The notes: a model not told the origin generated them from the sequence alone. DNA of 64,000 nt from UBA6059 sp040219045 (GCA_965229505.1 OZ245881.1:2294001-2358000), one strand, 5' to 3'. Counted from the first letter of the stretch, positions 8,269 through 17,598 are shown. A program made the numbers and translations.

Positions 8269-9018
8269 CTACTTTTCAGGATACCACTCCCTCAACCGCA
8301 CTTCGATCTTGTCATTTTTACTGTTGACCATGGTCTTGAACTGATCCACATCCGCCAGGCCTTCGGTACCGCGAAAATGGAAAGGATAAACAACAGCAGG
8401 CTGGAACTCCAGCACTGCATCTGACGCCTGATCGATGCTCATGGTATAGGGCAGGTTCATGCAGACAAAGGCCACATCGATATTTTTCAAGGCGCGCATT
8501 TCGGGGATATCCTCCGTGTCACCCGAGATATAGATACGCTTACCACCAAACGTGAGGATATAGCCATTGCCTCTGCCTTTGGAATGTCGGAAAGTTTCAT
8601 CATCCGGCAGATTGTACATCGGGAGAGCTTCTATCGAGATACCTTCCCAGGACCATGTATCTCCATTGGCCATGATCTGTAGATCATATTCGACTTCCAT
8701 TTGATCAGCCACAGCTTGTGGCACCACGAACTTTACTCCATCAGTTTTTAATACCTCTAAAGTCTTAGGGTTGTGATGGTCGCCGTGAATATCGGTGATG
8801 ATGATCATGTCAGCATCTGGCAGGCCTGCAAAGGCTTCTTCGCCACCATAAGGATCAATGTAGATGATCTTGCCGTTCCACTCCAGGCCCAGCGTGCCAT
8901 GGAGGATAGGCTGGACGGTTAGGTCACCATTGTCAGTAGAAATTTTATCGCCGCTAAGTGATTGAGCAGACAGATCAATGCCCAGCAATAGAACAAATGC
9001 AAATATTAAGGTTTTCAT
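8269..9018 (-). CDS. Secreted metallo-beta-lactamase-fold hydrolase, UlaG-like
   Basis: 249 residues with a signal peptide (MKTLIFAFVLLLGIDLSAQS). The metal-binding loop reads TDIHGDHH (residues 75-82), so the first His of the classical THxHxDH is Asp while the other ligands are present. Later motifs are YISGDTED and a C-terminal YPFHFRGTE, matching the UlaG/RomA-like branch of the fold. This branch includes lactonases and phosphodiesterases; the secretion signal implies a periplasmic substrate, which cannot be named. It reads toward the M20 amidohydrolase gene and away from the comM-tail remnant at 9104. Fold assignment is firm; activity is not. Confidence 0.85.
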   Translation of the reverse strand: MKTLIFAFVLLLGIDLSAQSLSGDKISTDNGDLTVQPILHGTLGLEWNGKIIYIDPYGGEEAFAGLPDADMIIITDIHGDHHNPKTLEVLKTDGVKFVVPQAVADQMEVEYDLQIMANGDTWSWEGISIEALPMYNLPDDETFRHSKGRGNGYILTFGGKRIYISGDTEDIPEMRALKNIDVAFVCMNLPYTMSIDQASDAVLEFQPAVVYPFHFRGTEGLADVDQFKTMVNSKNDKIEVRLREWYPEK

Positions 9019-9103
9019 AAGGTCACTTTTTTCGTTTAGATAAAACTAACAAGGATAGCCCGGATTGGTATTAACTATCAGTTATCCTCTATTAATTCCA
9101 CGG

Positions 9104-9240
9104 CTACACTGCCCAGCCTTCACGGTCCAGACTCCTATATTGAATGGCTTCAGCCAGGTCCTCTATGATGATTTCATCGCTCCCCGATAGGTCGGCAATG
9201 GTGCGGGAAACTTTGAGGATGCGATCGTAGGCGCGTACCG
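9104..9240 (-). pseudogene. Orphan 3' end of a comM gene (copy C)
   Basis: Read on the minus strand this encodes VRAYDRILKVSRTIADLSGS, then DEIIIEDLAEAIQYR, SLDREGWAV and a stop (9104-9106). It matches the last about 45 residues of the intact comM at 15953 with a handful of substitutions. Homology ends near 9240, though the frame stays open to about 9270. No start, Walker motifs or zinc region are present. The remaining 9241-9435 is AT-rich and shows no gene; it presumably holds the promoter of the next operon. Confidence 0.85.
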
Positions 9241-9435
9241 ACGGATCCAGCCTGTGGTTGGCTGAATACATTCAGAGAATGTTCTATACAGAAGTTAAAA
9301 TATTTTAAAGACTATGTTTGGACAGAGACATACTTTAAGCTTTTAGATGGCTTCTTTGTGGAAATTTATTTTTTTATTTGCTATCGTACAATGTTAAGTT
9401 AGGTAATAAATTTTCAGGCCTCATATTTCATTATA

Positions 9436-11925
9436 GTGTTAAAATTATTTTCAGCCCTTTTTCTTGTGCTTGGGCTAACCGTCCAAGCACAAGAAAAGAT
9501 TCATTTTTTAGATGAAAGTTATAGTATAACAATTGATCCGGAGTTCTACAATTCCACAAGATTGACGGAGAGAAAACTGCATTTAGGAATACCCTATGAC
9601 GGTACTAATCGCCTTGATACACTGGTAATTCCTCTATTTGCCAACGAAATGGTAGCTAGCTTATCAGCAGAGATATTCGCATCTAGGAAGAGTGCTGAAG
9701 ACGGAAGGGTTTCACTTACAAAGTTGTCGAATGAGCATTATTCGATTACAAATGATGCTGTAGTTATTGACTGGTCTGGTTTTTCCCTCAACTTGTCCAT
9801 CGAACTAGAACTCACCCTGATTGGTTCGGTAAAAGGTTATCCTGAAATACGTGACTTTCCGTTGATTGCACCGAACGATAAGCGAACCGTGTCTGTTCAG
9901 ATGATCTATCCAGATTATATAGAATTTATTTTATCGGATGAGACACATTTTGATTCGCCGAGGGAGCATGAGACCAATACGTTAAAGGGGATCGATGGCC
10001 GAATTCGTTACCAGAGTTTTTTAGTGGGCAATGAATATATGGCGGTCAAAGACCTTAAAAGTCTTATCGCAAGGCCAACAGTGCATAGTGAGCGGTTTGA
10101 TCAACTTGCTTTAGGAATGGGTTACCCTACAATTAGTGAATACGACTTAATTCATGAGATGGATTCAACAGCTCCGGCAGGAGTAATCCTTGACAAGGGG
10201 TCTATCATGGAAATGGCGAGTTATTCCGCTTTTGAAAGGACAACCAAAATATACATCGCCAACCCTCTTGCGTATAACATGGCCAACTTTACAACTCCCA
10301 GATATACAGGCACATCCAGAAACTTTGTAAAAGTCAGTGGTACCGTTTTTAATCTAACGCAAGAAGAAGGATTTAGCGTTTCGGAGATGTCTAAGGACAA
10401 TGTTCATGAGGAAAGAGTGTTCGAGAGAGTGTTTAGGAAAAGGGTTTCTCTACCAAATGTAAAGTCCGGTAGCATCGTCGAAATCAAAACGGAAAGTCAA
10501 TTTCATCGCTATTTTACCCGATATACGTGGGATTTTCAATGGGATGTTCCGGTTAAGCAGAGTGAATTTTCATTTTCATACGATAAGAACAAGGAGTACC
10601 GAACCGACTTTAGAGGATATATAGCATTGGCGGATAACGAGCGATTTGAAAAGGGTGGTAATGTTCATCATCGATGGCGTGCCTTAAATGTTCCAGGTTT
10701 GAAAAAGGAATCTTATGTCAGGTCATATGACAATTACTCTTTTAAGGTGGTGGTCAAACTCAAATCTGTCCAGGCAGATCCCTATATGAGTACCTGGAAA
10801 AGTGCAGTTGAAGAGCTCCATTACAGTTCGAACTATTACAAAAAACAGCCGCACTTGAGAAAGATTACTGACTCGTTATCGGTTATAGAAGATCCAAAGC
10901 TAAGAATGATAGGAGCGTATACATTCATTAGAAATCGAATGAATTGGAATGGTGTCGACGGCTACCGTCTTTATGATCACTTGGCCGAAGGGTTTAAAGA
11001 CGAGGCAGGCTCGGCTGCTCAGATCAATATGAACTTGGTTGTATTGCTTAAGAATTTGGATATTGAAACGTATCCTGTCCTAATAAAGAATGCTGAAAAT
11101 GGACACTTGGATACTATGTCGGTAAGTTTAAATGAGTTCGACAAGGTAATAGCACAGGCCAGAATCAACGGGCGAAGATACCTTCTTGATGCCACCTGCA
11201 GGCATTGTGAACCGAATAGGCTTTCGATTGAACAGCTTAATAACCTTGGCCTTGTCGTGAAAAATACTGCTCCGAATGCTGGAAGCTATGATTGGGTAGA
11301 AACTCATCTGGCTAACGAATTTCGTGAGGTCGATATGATTAACATGACTCTTAGCACTCAAGGTATTCTGAGCAAGAAATATATGAGAGATGTGAAAGGA
11401 ATTGAAGCGATAAGTATCAAAAACCAAATCGATTCCACCTCATTGGACAAATATTTGCAAGCTGCACTTGTTAAAAGAGACAACAATCTAACTTTGGTTA
11501 ATAGTAGCTATAAAATGAAAGAGGGTGGTATTAGATTAAACATTGACCTGGAGTCAGCACCATCGATCGAAGAGCTTCAGATTATTGATTTATTAGGACT
11601 GTGTAGGTCTGACTTTAATTTTACTGATAATGAAAGGCACTATCCTATAGATTTTGGAGCACCGTTTCATAAAAAAGTCATAGTCAACCTCGAATTGCCA
11701 GAGAACTCTGAAATAGTGGCAACACCGGCTAGTGAGGTGATAGCTATCAATGAGGACGCCAAGTACTCTTTTTATATTCAACAAACTCAACGTAAAGTTC
11801 AACTCTCCGTGTCCTTTGATCTAAATAAATCGCTATGGAGTACTTCTGAGTATGAAGATCTAAAGTATTTTTTTGATAAGATATTAGACAAAGAGAAAGA
11901 AGAACTTATACTGCAAAAATTATGA
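9436..11925 (+). CDS. Secreted DUF3857/transglutaminase-like protein lacking the catalytic Cys
   Basis: 829 residues. The start is GTG at 9436, which directly begins a signal peptide (MLKLFSALFLVLGLTVQAQ). The middle part (about residues 290-480) resembles DUF3857: a long beta-rich domain with LPNVKSGSIVEIKTESQ. It is followed by a transglutaminase-like core (about 480-640). Where the core normally has GxCxD the sequence is DEAGSAAQINMNLVVLLKN, so the nucleophilic Cys is absent, as in many Bacteroidota relatives; enzymatic activity is unlikely. LDATCRHCEPNRL corresponds to the Asp region. GC content is visibly lower than in flanking core genes. It overlaps the next gene by ATGA, so the two form an operon, lying between comM tails C and B. 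Confidence 0.8.
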   Translation: MLKLFSALFLVLGLTVQAQEKIHFLDESYSITIDPEFYNSTRLTERKLHLGIPYDGTNRLDTLVIPLFANEMVASLSAEIFASRKSAEDGRVSLTKLSNEHYSITNDAVVIDWSGFSLNLSIELELTLIGSVKGYPEIRDFPLIAPNDKRTVSVQMIYPDYIEFILSDETHFDSPREHETNTLKGIDGRIRYQSFLVGNEYMAVKDLKSLIARPTVHSERFDQLALGMGYPTISEYDLIHEMDSTAPAGVILDKGSIMEMASYSAFERTTKIYIANPLAYNMANFTTPRYTGTSRNFVKVSGTVFNLTQEEGFSVSEMSKDNVHEERVFERVFRKRVSLPNVKSGSIVEIKTESQFHRYFTRYTWDFQWDVPVKQSEFSFSYDKNKEYRTDFRGYIALADNERFEKGGNVHHRWRALNVPGLKKESYVRSYDNYSFKVVVKLKSVQADPYMSTWKSAVEELHYSSNYYKKQPHLRKITDSLSVIEDPKLRMIGAYTFIRNRMNWNGVDGYRLYDHLAEGFKDEAGSAAQINMNLVVLLKNLDIETYPVLIKNAENGHLDTMSVSLNEFDKVIAQARINGRRYLLDATCRHCEPNRLSIEQLNNLGLVVKNTAPNAGSYDWVETHLANEFREVDMINMTLSTQGILSKKYMRDVKGIEAISIKNQIDSTSLDKYLQAALVKRDNNLTLVNSSYKMKEGGIRLNIDLESAPSIEELQIIDLLGLCRSDFNFTDNERHYPIDFGAPFHKKVIVNLELPENSEIVATPASEVIAINEDAKYSFYIQQTQRKVQLSVSFDLNKSLWSTSEYEDLKYFFDKILDKEKEELILQKL

Positions 11926-13757
11926 TAAGATTATTGATTGGCCTTATAGCTGGTTTTCTTTGCCTGCATACCACTGCACAGGATATAGTCATTCTTAAAA
12001 GTGATATAAAGTATGAAATAGTATCTGTTGAGAATTCAATTTATACCTACCAGGCGACCAGCCTCATCAATAATGCTATTGGAAGGCAGAAGGCTTTGCC
12101 AATTATACCCAAAGACTCGTATCATAAGCTGAAGTCTGTACAGGGTAGGATTCTAGATAATAGTGGTAAGGTGATCGAGAGGTTTAATAAAGATGACTTT
12201 GTTGATTACTCGGCTAATTCCTCTGTGACTTTTAAGGATGACCAGAGATTGCTCGTGTATTGGATAGAGTCTCAAAGCTATCCGTATACATTAGAGCTTG
12301 AGTATACTGTGGTTCAAAAAGAATCTTTGTATCATACATCGTGGACGCCTCAGGTGAGTGAAGGCATAGCCGTGCTTGAGAGTTCTTTTACAATCGAGAA
12401 CCCGTTACGTCTCAAATTAAATTACTACGTTAATGATTATGGTAATTCTATCAAGACGCTAAACTCCACACCCGAATTGCGCAGGTGGCGTGTTGATAGT
12501 CTTGATGTCTACACTTCAAATAAACTCTCTAGAGACTGGTGGCATTATAGCCCGGGAATCATATTTGCTCTTGAAGAGTTTAAGATCTCCGGTACTGTTG
12601 GAAGCTTTGCCTCTTGGGAGGAATTCGGTAGTTGGTATCATGAGTTGAACAGACCCGCACTTGATCTGAGAGCTGATATGGTACCACTGGAAGAAATAGT
12701 GGGTGCTGCGAACAATAGGCTAGATTCTATTAGATTGGCTTACCAATGGGTGCAAAAACAGACTCGGTATTCAAGTATTCAACTTGGCATTGGAGGTTGG
12801 AAGTCTCTCCCCGCTTCTGAAGTATTAGACAAAGGATATGGGGATTGTAAAGCGCTTTCAACAATTACCATGAATATTCTTGATCTACTTGGTATTGAAT
12901 CCTATTACGCCCTGGTAAAGGCAGGGAGAGGGAGGGATATAATTAGTGAATTCCCGGCATCACAGTTCAATCATGTCATTCTAGCTGTTCCAAATAGGAA
13001 AGATACCATTTGGTTAGAGTGCACCTCGCAAATAATCCCTTTCGGACAACTTGGATCATTTACCAATGGCAAGACCTGTCTAATAGTCAAAGAGGAGGAT
13101 AGCTACCTCAAAAGAGCAAGTAACCAGAGTGAAGTTCCTTCTGAGTATTCACGTGAATTACATTTCGCAATAAACGATTCCAGTGCTAATCATATAGTGA
13201 TAATAGAGACATTGAAAAGTGAAATGATGGAGGCAGATAACTTGGAGTACATACTCTGGCAGGATCGGGAAGCTCAGGACAGGTGGCTCCAAAACCGATA
13301 TGCAAAATTTGGAGATTGTAAAAATCATGAACTGCTGAGAGTTGATCCTTATACCATTTTGGCCAAATACGAATTGACCAATGATAATGCGATTAGAAGA
13401 ACTGGTAACTTCTATGTTTTAAGCAGGCCTGACCTAAAAGTTCTTGAAATGTTTGAGCAAGATAGGTTTGGATCGTCTAGTTCTTTCAAAATCCCTGAAA
13501 CCCTAACCCTGCGGGAAAAAATAATTATCGAGGGTGAATTGTTGATGATTCGGGGGTCGATGTTCAAGCAATTGGATAGCAATTTCGGTAACATCACTTA
13601 TGATAGTAGCCAAAATAAGAATGGTACGGAAATCAATATTGTAGCCACAATTTACTCAGGTGATTATACCATATCTGACTATGAAGAGTTCCAGTCTTTC
13701 CTCAGCAAAATTAGAAACTCCATACAGGGCAAACTTGTCATGAACCCGAAAACTTAG
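11922..13757 (+). CDS. Secreted DUF3857 transglutaminase with intact Cys-His
   Basis: 611 residues with a signal peptide (MIRLLIGLIAGFLCLHTTAQ). Residues about 30-230 match the DUF3857 beta domain (VTFKDDQRLLVYWIESQSYP). A transglutaminase core follows with SSIQLGIGGWKSLPASEV, the nucleophile loop GYGDCKALSTI (Cys near residue 308), FNHVILAVP for the catalytic His and IWLECTSQIIPFGQLG, where the usual Asp is Glu. Transglutaminase-like proteins of this type are predicted periplasmic or surface peptide-modifying enzymes. It overlaps the preceding Cys-less paralogue by 4 nt, suggesting an active/inactive pair. Low GC and its place between comM tails suggest recent arrival. Confidence 0.85.
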   Translation: MIRLLIGLIAGFLCLHTTAQDIVILKSDIKYEIVSVENSIYTYQATSLINNAIGRQKALPIIPKDSYHKLKSVQGRILDNSGKVIERFNKDDFVDYSANSSVTFKDDQRLLVYWIESQSYPYTLELEYTVVQKESLYHTSWTPQVSEGIAVLESSFTIENPLRLKLNYYVNDYGNSIKTLNSTPELRRWRVDSLDVYTSNKLSRDWWHYSPGIIFALEEFKISGTVGSFASWEEFGSWYHELNRPALDLRADMVPLEEIVGAANNRLDSIRLAYQWVQKQTRYSSIQLGIGGWKSLPASEVLDKGYGDCKALSTITMNILDLLGIESYYALVKAGRGRDIISEFPASQFNHVILAVPNRKDTIWLECTSQIIPFGQLGSFTNGKTCLIVKEEDSYLKRASNQSEVPSEYSRELHFAINDSSANHIVIIETLKSEMMEADNLEYILWQDREAQDRWLQNRYAKFGDCKNHELLRVDPYTILAKYELTNDNAIRRTGNFYVLSRPDLKVLEMFEQDRFGSSSSFKIPETLTLREKIIIEGELLMIRGSMFKQLDSNFGNITYDSSQNKNGTEINIVATIYSGDYTISDYEEFQSFLSKIRNSIQGKLVMNPKT

Positions 13758-13846
13758 GTTTGAGGTGTTGCAATCGTTGATTTAGATATCGCAATAGTCA
13801 ATGAGTAGAATGGACCAGCATTTTGATTATTCCATTTTCATACGCT

Positions 13847-14072
13847 CCTAGTCTAAAGTGGTGTTAACCCCTGCCTGAATAAGTAAAATTCCAGATCGTG
13901 AAATCAGGGTATTCGAATTCCCATCATAAATAACCAAAGCATTACTCGTTTCCTCAAAGCCTGCCTACACTCTCTCGCTTAGATTATATAATTCTAGAGA
14001 GCGATTGTAATTCTTAACGTCAATTGCCCAGGCTCATTGAGGGATGCCAGTAAAATGAATATTGTTTGCCAT
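13847..14072 (-). pseudogene. Decayed 5' copy of the TPR/MORN/TonB gene
   Basis: Reverse-strand reading from an ATG-like start at 14070-14072 gives fragments NYNRSLELYN, then NALVIYDGNS and RSGI, matching YNRSIELYN, DALVLYDGNS and RSRI at the start of the intact gene at 14183-15943. Stop codons interrupt the frame, and after a deletion the nucleotide string TAGTCTAAAGT matches again near 13850. The gap to the adjacent comM tail B is 9 nt, exactly as between the intact gene and intact comM. The rest of 13758-13846 shows nothing recognisable. Confidence 0.75.
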
Positions 14073-14081
14073 AACGATCGT

Positions 14082-14174
14082 TTACCCCGCCCATCCCTCT
14101 CGGTCCAGGCTCCTATACTGGATCGCTTCAGCCAGGTGCTCGATGCTGATTTCATCACTTCCCGATAGGTCGGC
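14082..14174 (-). pseudogene. Orphan 3' end of a comM gene (copy B)
   Basis: Encodes the last 30 residues of ComM (ADLSGSDEISIEHLAEAIQ, then YRSLDREGWAG and TAA at 14082-14084). The protein is identical to intact comM, while 11 of about 89 nucleotides differ, all silently. Homology stops abruptly at 14174, eight bases before the stop codon of the intact TPR gene, just beyond a CCTATCGGGAA word. Confidence 0.9.
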
Positions 14175-14182
14175 GTGATTGT

Positions 14183-15943
14183 TTAGCCAAGTTTAAAAGT
14201 TATTGGCAGTGCCATCTCAAGGAGGTTTCCGTTGGGATAGTTTTCTGGTACATCCCATGGTGGAGCAATATCTAGTACTCGAATTGATTCTTTGATTAGT
14301 CCTGGATCTTCGCCCTTAATACACTCGAAATTTATCATCTCACCATCTTCACTAATTGTGAACTGGATTACTATCACACCTTGAATCCCTTTTCGTCTGG
14401 ATTCCTTCGGATATATGAGATTTTGAGCTATAAACTGGTACAGCCGAGAAAGTCCTCCAGGATAACTTGGCATTCCATCTGGCAAACCTTTGTTCTCATT
14501 TTTCTGACTAATGCCGGAGTATTTTAAGCTTGCAGCCTTTTCCCGAGAGAATGATTCAAACACGCCAAAAATCGTAACATCAAATAAGCTGCTTGTAAAA
14601 TAACTTTCACTCGAGTATTCATCGAGGTTAAGCAAAGGGCTCTTATATGAATCAATTATTTGACCCTCTTTGTAGGTTTCAGTGATTCTTTGTCCACTGA
14701 CAGTATAAACCCATTTACCCGACCTTTTCCCATCCTTGAACTGAGCTTTTAAAATGGCAGGGCTATAGTAGGAGCCGAGATTTTTTGTCCATTTTCCATT
14801 ACCATTTTTGACAGTTCGTCGACCATCTTCATTGCTCGCTTCAATCACTATGAAACTATCGTCAATAAAATTAATTGACTCGGATATCATACCATTGGTA
14901 TGATAATAATTCCATGTACCGGCCATTTTGTCTTTATTGTAGGATCCCTTTGAATATAGCTTGCCAGTAGCTGTATAGATGGTAAACTCGCCATGTTTAT
15001 TGCCAAAGAGGTCGTATTGGCCACTTGCAAGGACCATCCCGTCTACATAATAGTCTGTAAATTCACCCTCGAACTGTCCACTATATAGGTTGAACTGACC
15101 TATTCGGTAGTATTCTGCATCTTTAGAGTTCGAGAATTCGAATTGTGAATTAAGAAATATTGTATCTCCATAAAGGCCGAATGATTCGAATGGTTGATTG
15201 TTCAGCTCTTGCTGATTCTTGGATATAACCGCATCGAGATTAAAATCAATGACATCATTCTGCTCGGAAATATCTGGATAATTGACAGCCCTACAATTGC
15301 TGTCCACAGCTCTTTTGCCAGCCTCCAGACCAAGGTTCGATGCTGCGCTAAAATTGCTACAAGCAGCTTCCATATTCTCAATTCTTTTGTAAGCCATTCC
15401 AATATTATAAAAGGCTTCTGCGAACTCTCCATCTTCATTAGTTACAATCTCCAAAGACTTTATGGCTTGTTCATATTGCCCAGTTGTGAGTTGTGCCACA
15501 CCAAGGTTATAGTAAGTGTTGGGCACATTGATTTTCACTTCGCTTTCTTCATTAAGTGCCAGAGCTTTCTCATATTGATCTATGGCGTTGACAAAATCAT
15601 TTAGTCTAAAGTAGGCTGTGCCTGCAGCATAGTGAAAATCAGATTGTCCCGGTGCATAAGAAATTGCTTCGAGTATGTCCTGAACTGCCAACTCAAAATC
15701 TTCCCTTTGAGAGAAGATTCTGGATCGTAAAAGAAGGGCATCAGAATTTCCATCATATAGAACCAAAGCATCATTACACTTTTGTAGCGCTTCGGAATAA
15801 TCCCCTAATTCCATAAGCTCTCTCGCTTGATTGTATAATTCTATTGAGCGATTATAAACTTCGAGATCCACTACTTCCGATTGAGCCTGAATAGGCTGTT
15901 TTGAGAATAGGAGTAGTATTGAAAAGGCTAAAATTTTTTTCAT
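14183..15943 (-). CDS. Secreted TPR, MORN-like and TonB C-terminal domain protein
   Basis: 586 residues with signal peptide MKKILAFSILLLFSKQPIQAQ. Residues about 30-220 hold at least four TPR repeats (for example NTYYNLGVAQLTTGQYEQAI and EAFYNIGMAYKRIENMEAAC). Residues about 290-440 are YwqK/MORN-type repeats (GEFTDYYVDGMVLASGQYD, GKWVYTVSGQRITETYKEGQ). The C-terminus (about 490-586) is a TonB_C domain: PGGLSRLYQFIAQNLIYPKE, then GIQGVIVIQFTISEDGEM. There is no transmembrane helix beyond the signal, so it is probably a periplasmic scaffold and not a true energy transducer. Start lies 9 nt downstream of the comM stop, same strand. Low GC; it sits between comM tail B and intact comM, and a decayed 5' copy lies at 13847-14072. 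Confidence 0.82.
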   Translation of the reverse strand: MKKILAFSILLLFSKQPIQAQSEVVDLEVYNRSIELYNQARELMELGDYSEALQKCNDALVLYDGNSDALLLRSRIFSQREDFELAVQDILEAISYAPGQSDFHYAAGTAYFRLNDFVNAIDQYEKALALNEESEVKINVPNTYYNLGVAQLTTGQYEQAIKSLEIVTNEDGEFAEAFYNIGMAYKRIENMEAACSNFSAASNLGLEAGKRAVDSNCRAVNYPDISEQNDVIDFNLDAVISKNQQELNNQPFESFGLYGDTIFLNSQFEFSNSKDAEYYRIGQFNLYSGQFEGEFTDYYVDGMVLASGQYDLFGNKHGEFTIYTATGKLYSKGSYNKDKMAGTWNYYHTNGMISESINFIDDSFIVIEASNEDGRRTVKNGNGKWTKNLGSYYSPAILKAQFKDGKRSGKWVYTVSGQRITETYKEGQIIDSYKSPLLNLDEYSSESYFTSSLFDVTIFGVFESFSREKAASLKYSGISQKNENKGLPDGMPSYPGGLSRLYQFIAQNLIYPKESRRKGIQGVIVIQFTISEDGEMINFECIKGEDPGLIKESIRVLDIAPPWDVPENYPNGNLLEMALPITFKLG

Positions 15944-15952
15944 TACAATTAT

Positions 15953-17491
15953 TTATCCTGCCCAACCTTCGCGATCAAGACTTCTATACTGAATCGCTTC
16001 AGCCAGATGCTCTATGCTGATTTCATCACTTCCCGATAGGTCGGCAATGGTGCGCGAGACCTTGAGGATGCGATCGTACGCACGAGCAGATAGGCCTAGC
16101 TTTTCCATCGCGGTTTTGAGAAGTGTTTTGCCAGCAGCGTTGATCGTGCAGATTTCTTTCGTCATCTGGGAGTTCATCATGGCGTTGTTGTAGACCTCCT
16201 TATTGTTGGCAAATCGTTCTGATTGTTTGTCCCTGGCCTGGATGACGCGCGTTCTGATTTCTTCGCTACTTTCTGATTTTCTATTGGCGGTCATCTCATC
16301 GAATGAAACAGGCGTCACTTCTACGTGCAAATCAATCCGATCGAGCAATGGGCCACTCACCTTGTTGAGGTAGCGCTGGACTGCTCCAGGAGGGCAGACA
16401 CACTCCTTATCAGGATGATTGTAGTAGCCACAAGGGCAGGGATTCATGCTGGCGATCAGCATGAAGTTGGCCGGATAGTCGAGACTGATCTTGGCCCTGC
16501 TGATGGTGACCATTCTTTCTTCCAGTGGCTGACGCATGACTTCAAGCACCGTGCGTTTAAATTCCGGTAGTTCATCTAAGAAAAGCACACCATTGTGCGA
16601 TAGTGAGATCTCACCCGGCTGAGGAATACCACCTCCCCCGACCAGTGCGACATCCGATATCGTATGATGAGGGGCGCGAAACGGCCGAACGGCAATCAGC
16701 GAAGTGTCCCCGCCGAGTTTGCCTGCCACCGAGTGAATCTTGGTAGTCTCCAGCGCTTCCTGAAGTGCAAGTGGTGGAAGTATGGAGGGCAGCCGCTTGG
16801 CCAGCATGGTCTTGCCTGCACCCGGTGGGCCTATCATAATTACGTTGTGACCACCAGCTGCCGCGATCTCGAGTGCCCGCTTTATGTTCTCCTGCCCCTG
16901 TACGTCTGCAAAGTCTGCAGCGTAGTTGTCCTGATTGTGATAAAAGAGATCACGGGTGTCATAGTCAAGGGGCTCGATATCGCTATTGCCTTCTAAGAAA
17001 TCGACTGCTTCAGCGATCGTCTCAACGCCTATGATGTCCAGATTGTCAACGATTGCGGCTTCATAGGCATTTTCCTTGGGTAGAATAAAACCCTTGAAGC
17101 CTTCTTTTCTCGCTTGTATGGCTATGGGTAAGGCGCCCTTGATGGGTCGAAGAATGCCATCGAGCGATAGCTCACCCATGACGATATACTTCTCCAATTC
17201 CTCGAGTGTCCCCTGTCCGGATGCTTTGATAATGCTCAGCGCAATGGGAAGATCGTAAGATGAACCTTCCTTGCGAATATCGGCTGGGGCGAGATTGACC
17301 ACCACCTTTTGGCGTGGCATGTGATAGCCGAAGAATTTAATCGCTGATTCTACACGCTGCTCGCTTTCCTTGACCGCCGAGTCGGGAAGGCCTACCATGA
17401 AAAACTTAGTACCCTGACCGACATTCACCTCGATGGTAATGGTATTGGCATCAACGCCATGTACGGCACTTCCGAAGGACTTAGCCAGCAT
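15953..17491 (-). CDS. comM: ComM/YifB Mg-chelatase-type AAA+ ATPase
   Basis: 512 residues, normal full length. The N-terminal Lon-substrate-like domain (HGVDANTITIEVNVGQG, KVVVNLAPADIRKEGSSYDL) is followed by Walker A GPPGAGKTML (221-230), a GVLFLDELPEF Walker B region and the NPCPCGYYNHPDKECVCPPG zinc-type cysteine loop. ComM is a hexameric helicase that drives branch migration during natural transformation in other bacteria; here that role is by homology. The C-terminal tail is duplicated twice downstream (14082-14174 and 9104-9240). comM is a known insertion hotspot in Acinetobacter, which makes the repeated rearrangement here notable. The TPR gene follows 9 nt after the stop. Confidence 0.95.
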   Translation of the reverse strand: MLAKSFGSAVHGVDANTITIEVNVGQGTKFFMVGLPDSAVKESEQRVESAIKFFGYHMPRQKVVVNLAPADIRKEGSSYDLPIALSIIKASGQGTLEELEKYIVMGELSLDGILRPIKGALPIAIQARKEGFKGFILPKENAYEAAIVDNLDIIGVETIAEAVDFLEGNSDIEPLDYDTRDLFYHNQDNYAADFADVQGQENIKRALEIAAAGGHNVIMIGPPGAGKTMLAKRLPSILPPLALQEALETTKIHSVAGKLGGDTSLIAVRPFRAPHHTISDVALVGGGGIPQPGEISLSHNGVLFLDELPEFKRTVLEVMRQPLEERMVTISRAKISLDYPANFMLIASMNPCPCGYYNHPDKECVCPPGAVQRYLNKVSGPLLDRIDLHVEVTPVSFDEMTANRKSESSEEIRTRVIQARDKQSERFANNKEVYNNAMMNSQMTKEICTINAAGKTLLKTAMEKLGLSARAYDRILKVSRTIADLSGSDEISIEHLAEAIQYRSLDREGWAG

Positions 17492-17598
17492 AGTAGGTGG
17501 TGTTATAACAGAAAGGAAAAAATAGCAATAATTTGATCAAATTACCCTCTTTGATGGAATTAACAAGAAAGCGTCGATGGTAAGGCAGTGATAATGTC

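Noticed and set aside
15194..15604. 136-codon plus-strand frame inside the TPR/MORN/TonB gene
   Set aside because: Antisense shadow of clear TPR repeats; no signal or domain.
17530..17543. 14-bp perfect palindrome AATTTGATCAAATT upstream of comM
   Set aside because: Resembles half of an Fnr/Crp-type site but lacks the spacer of such sites; a single AT-rich palindrome is not enough to call an operator.
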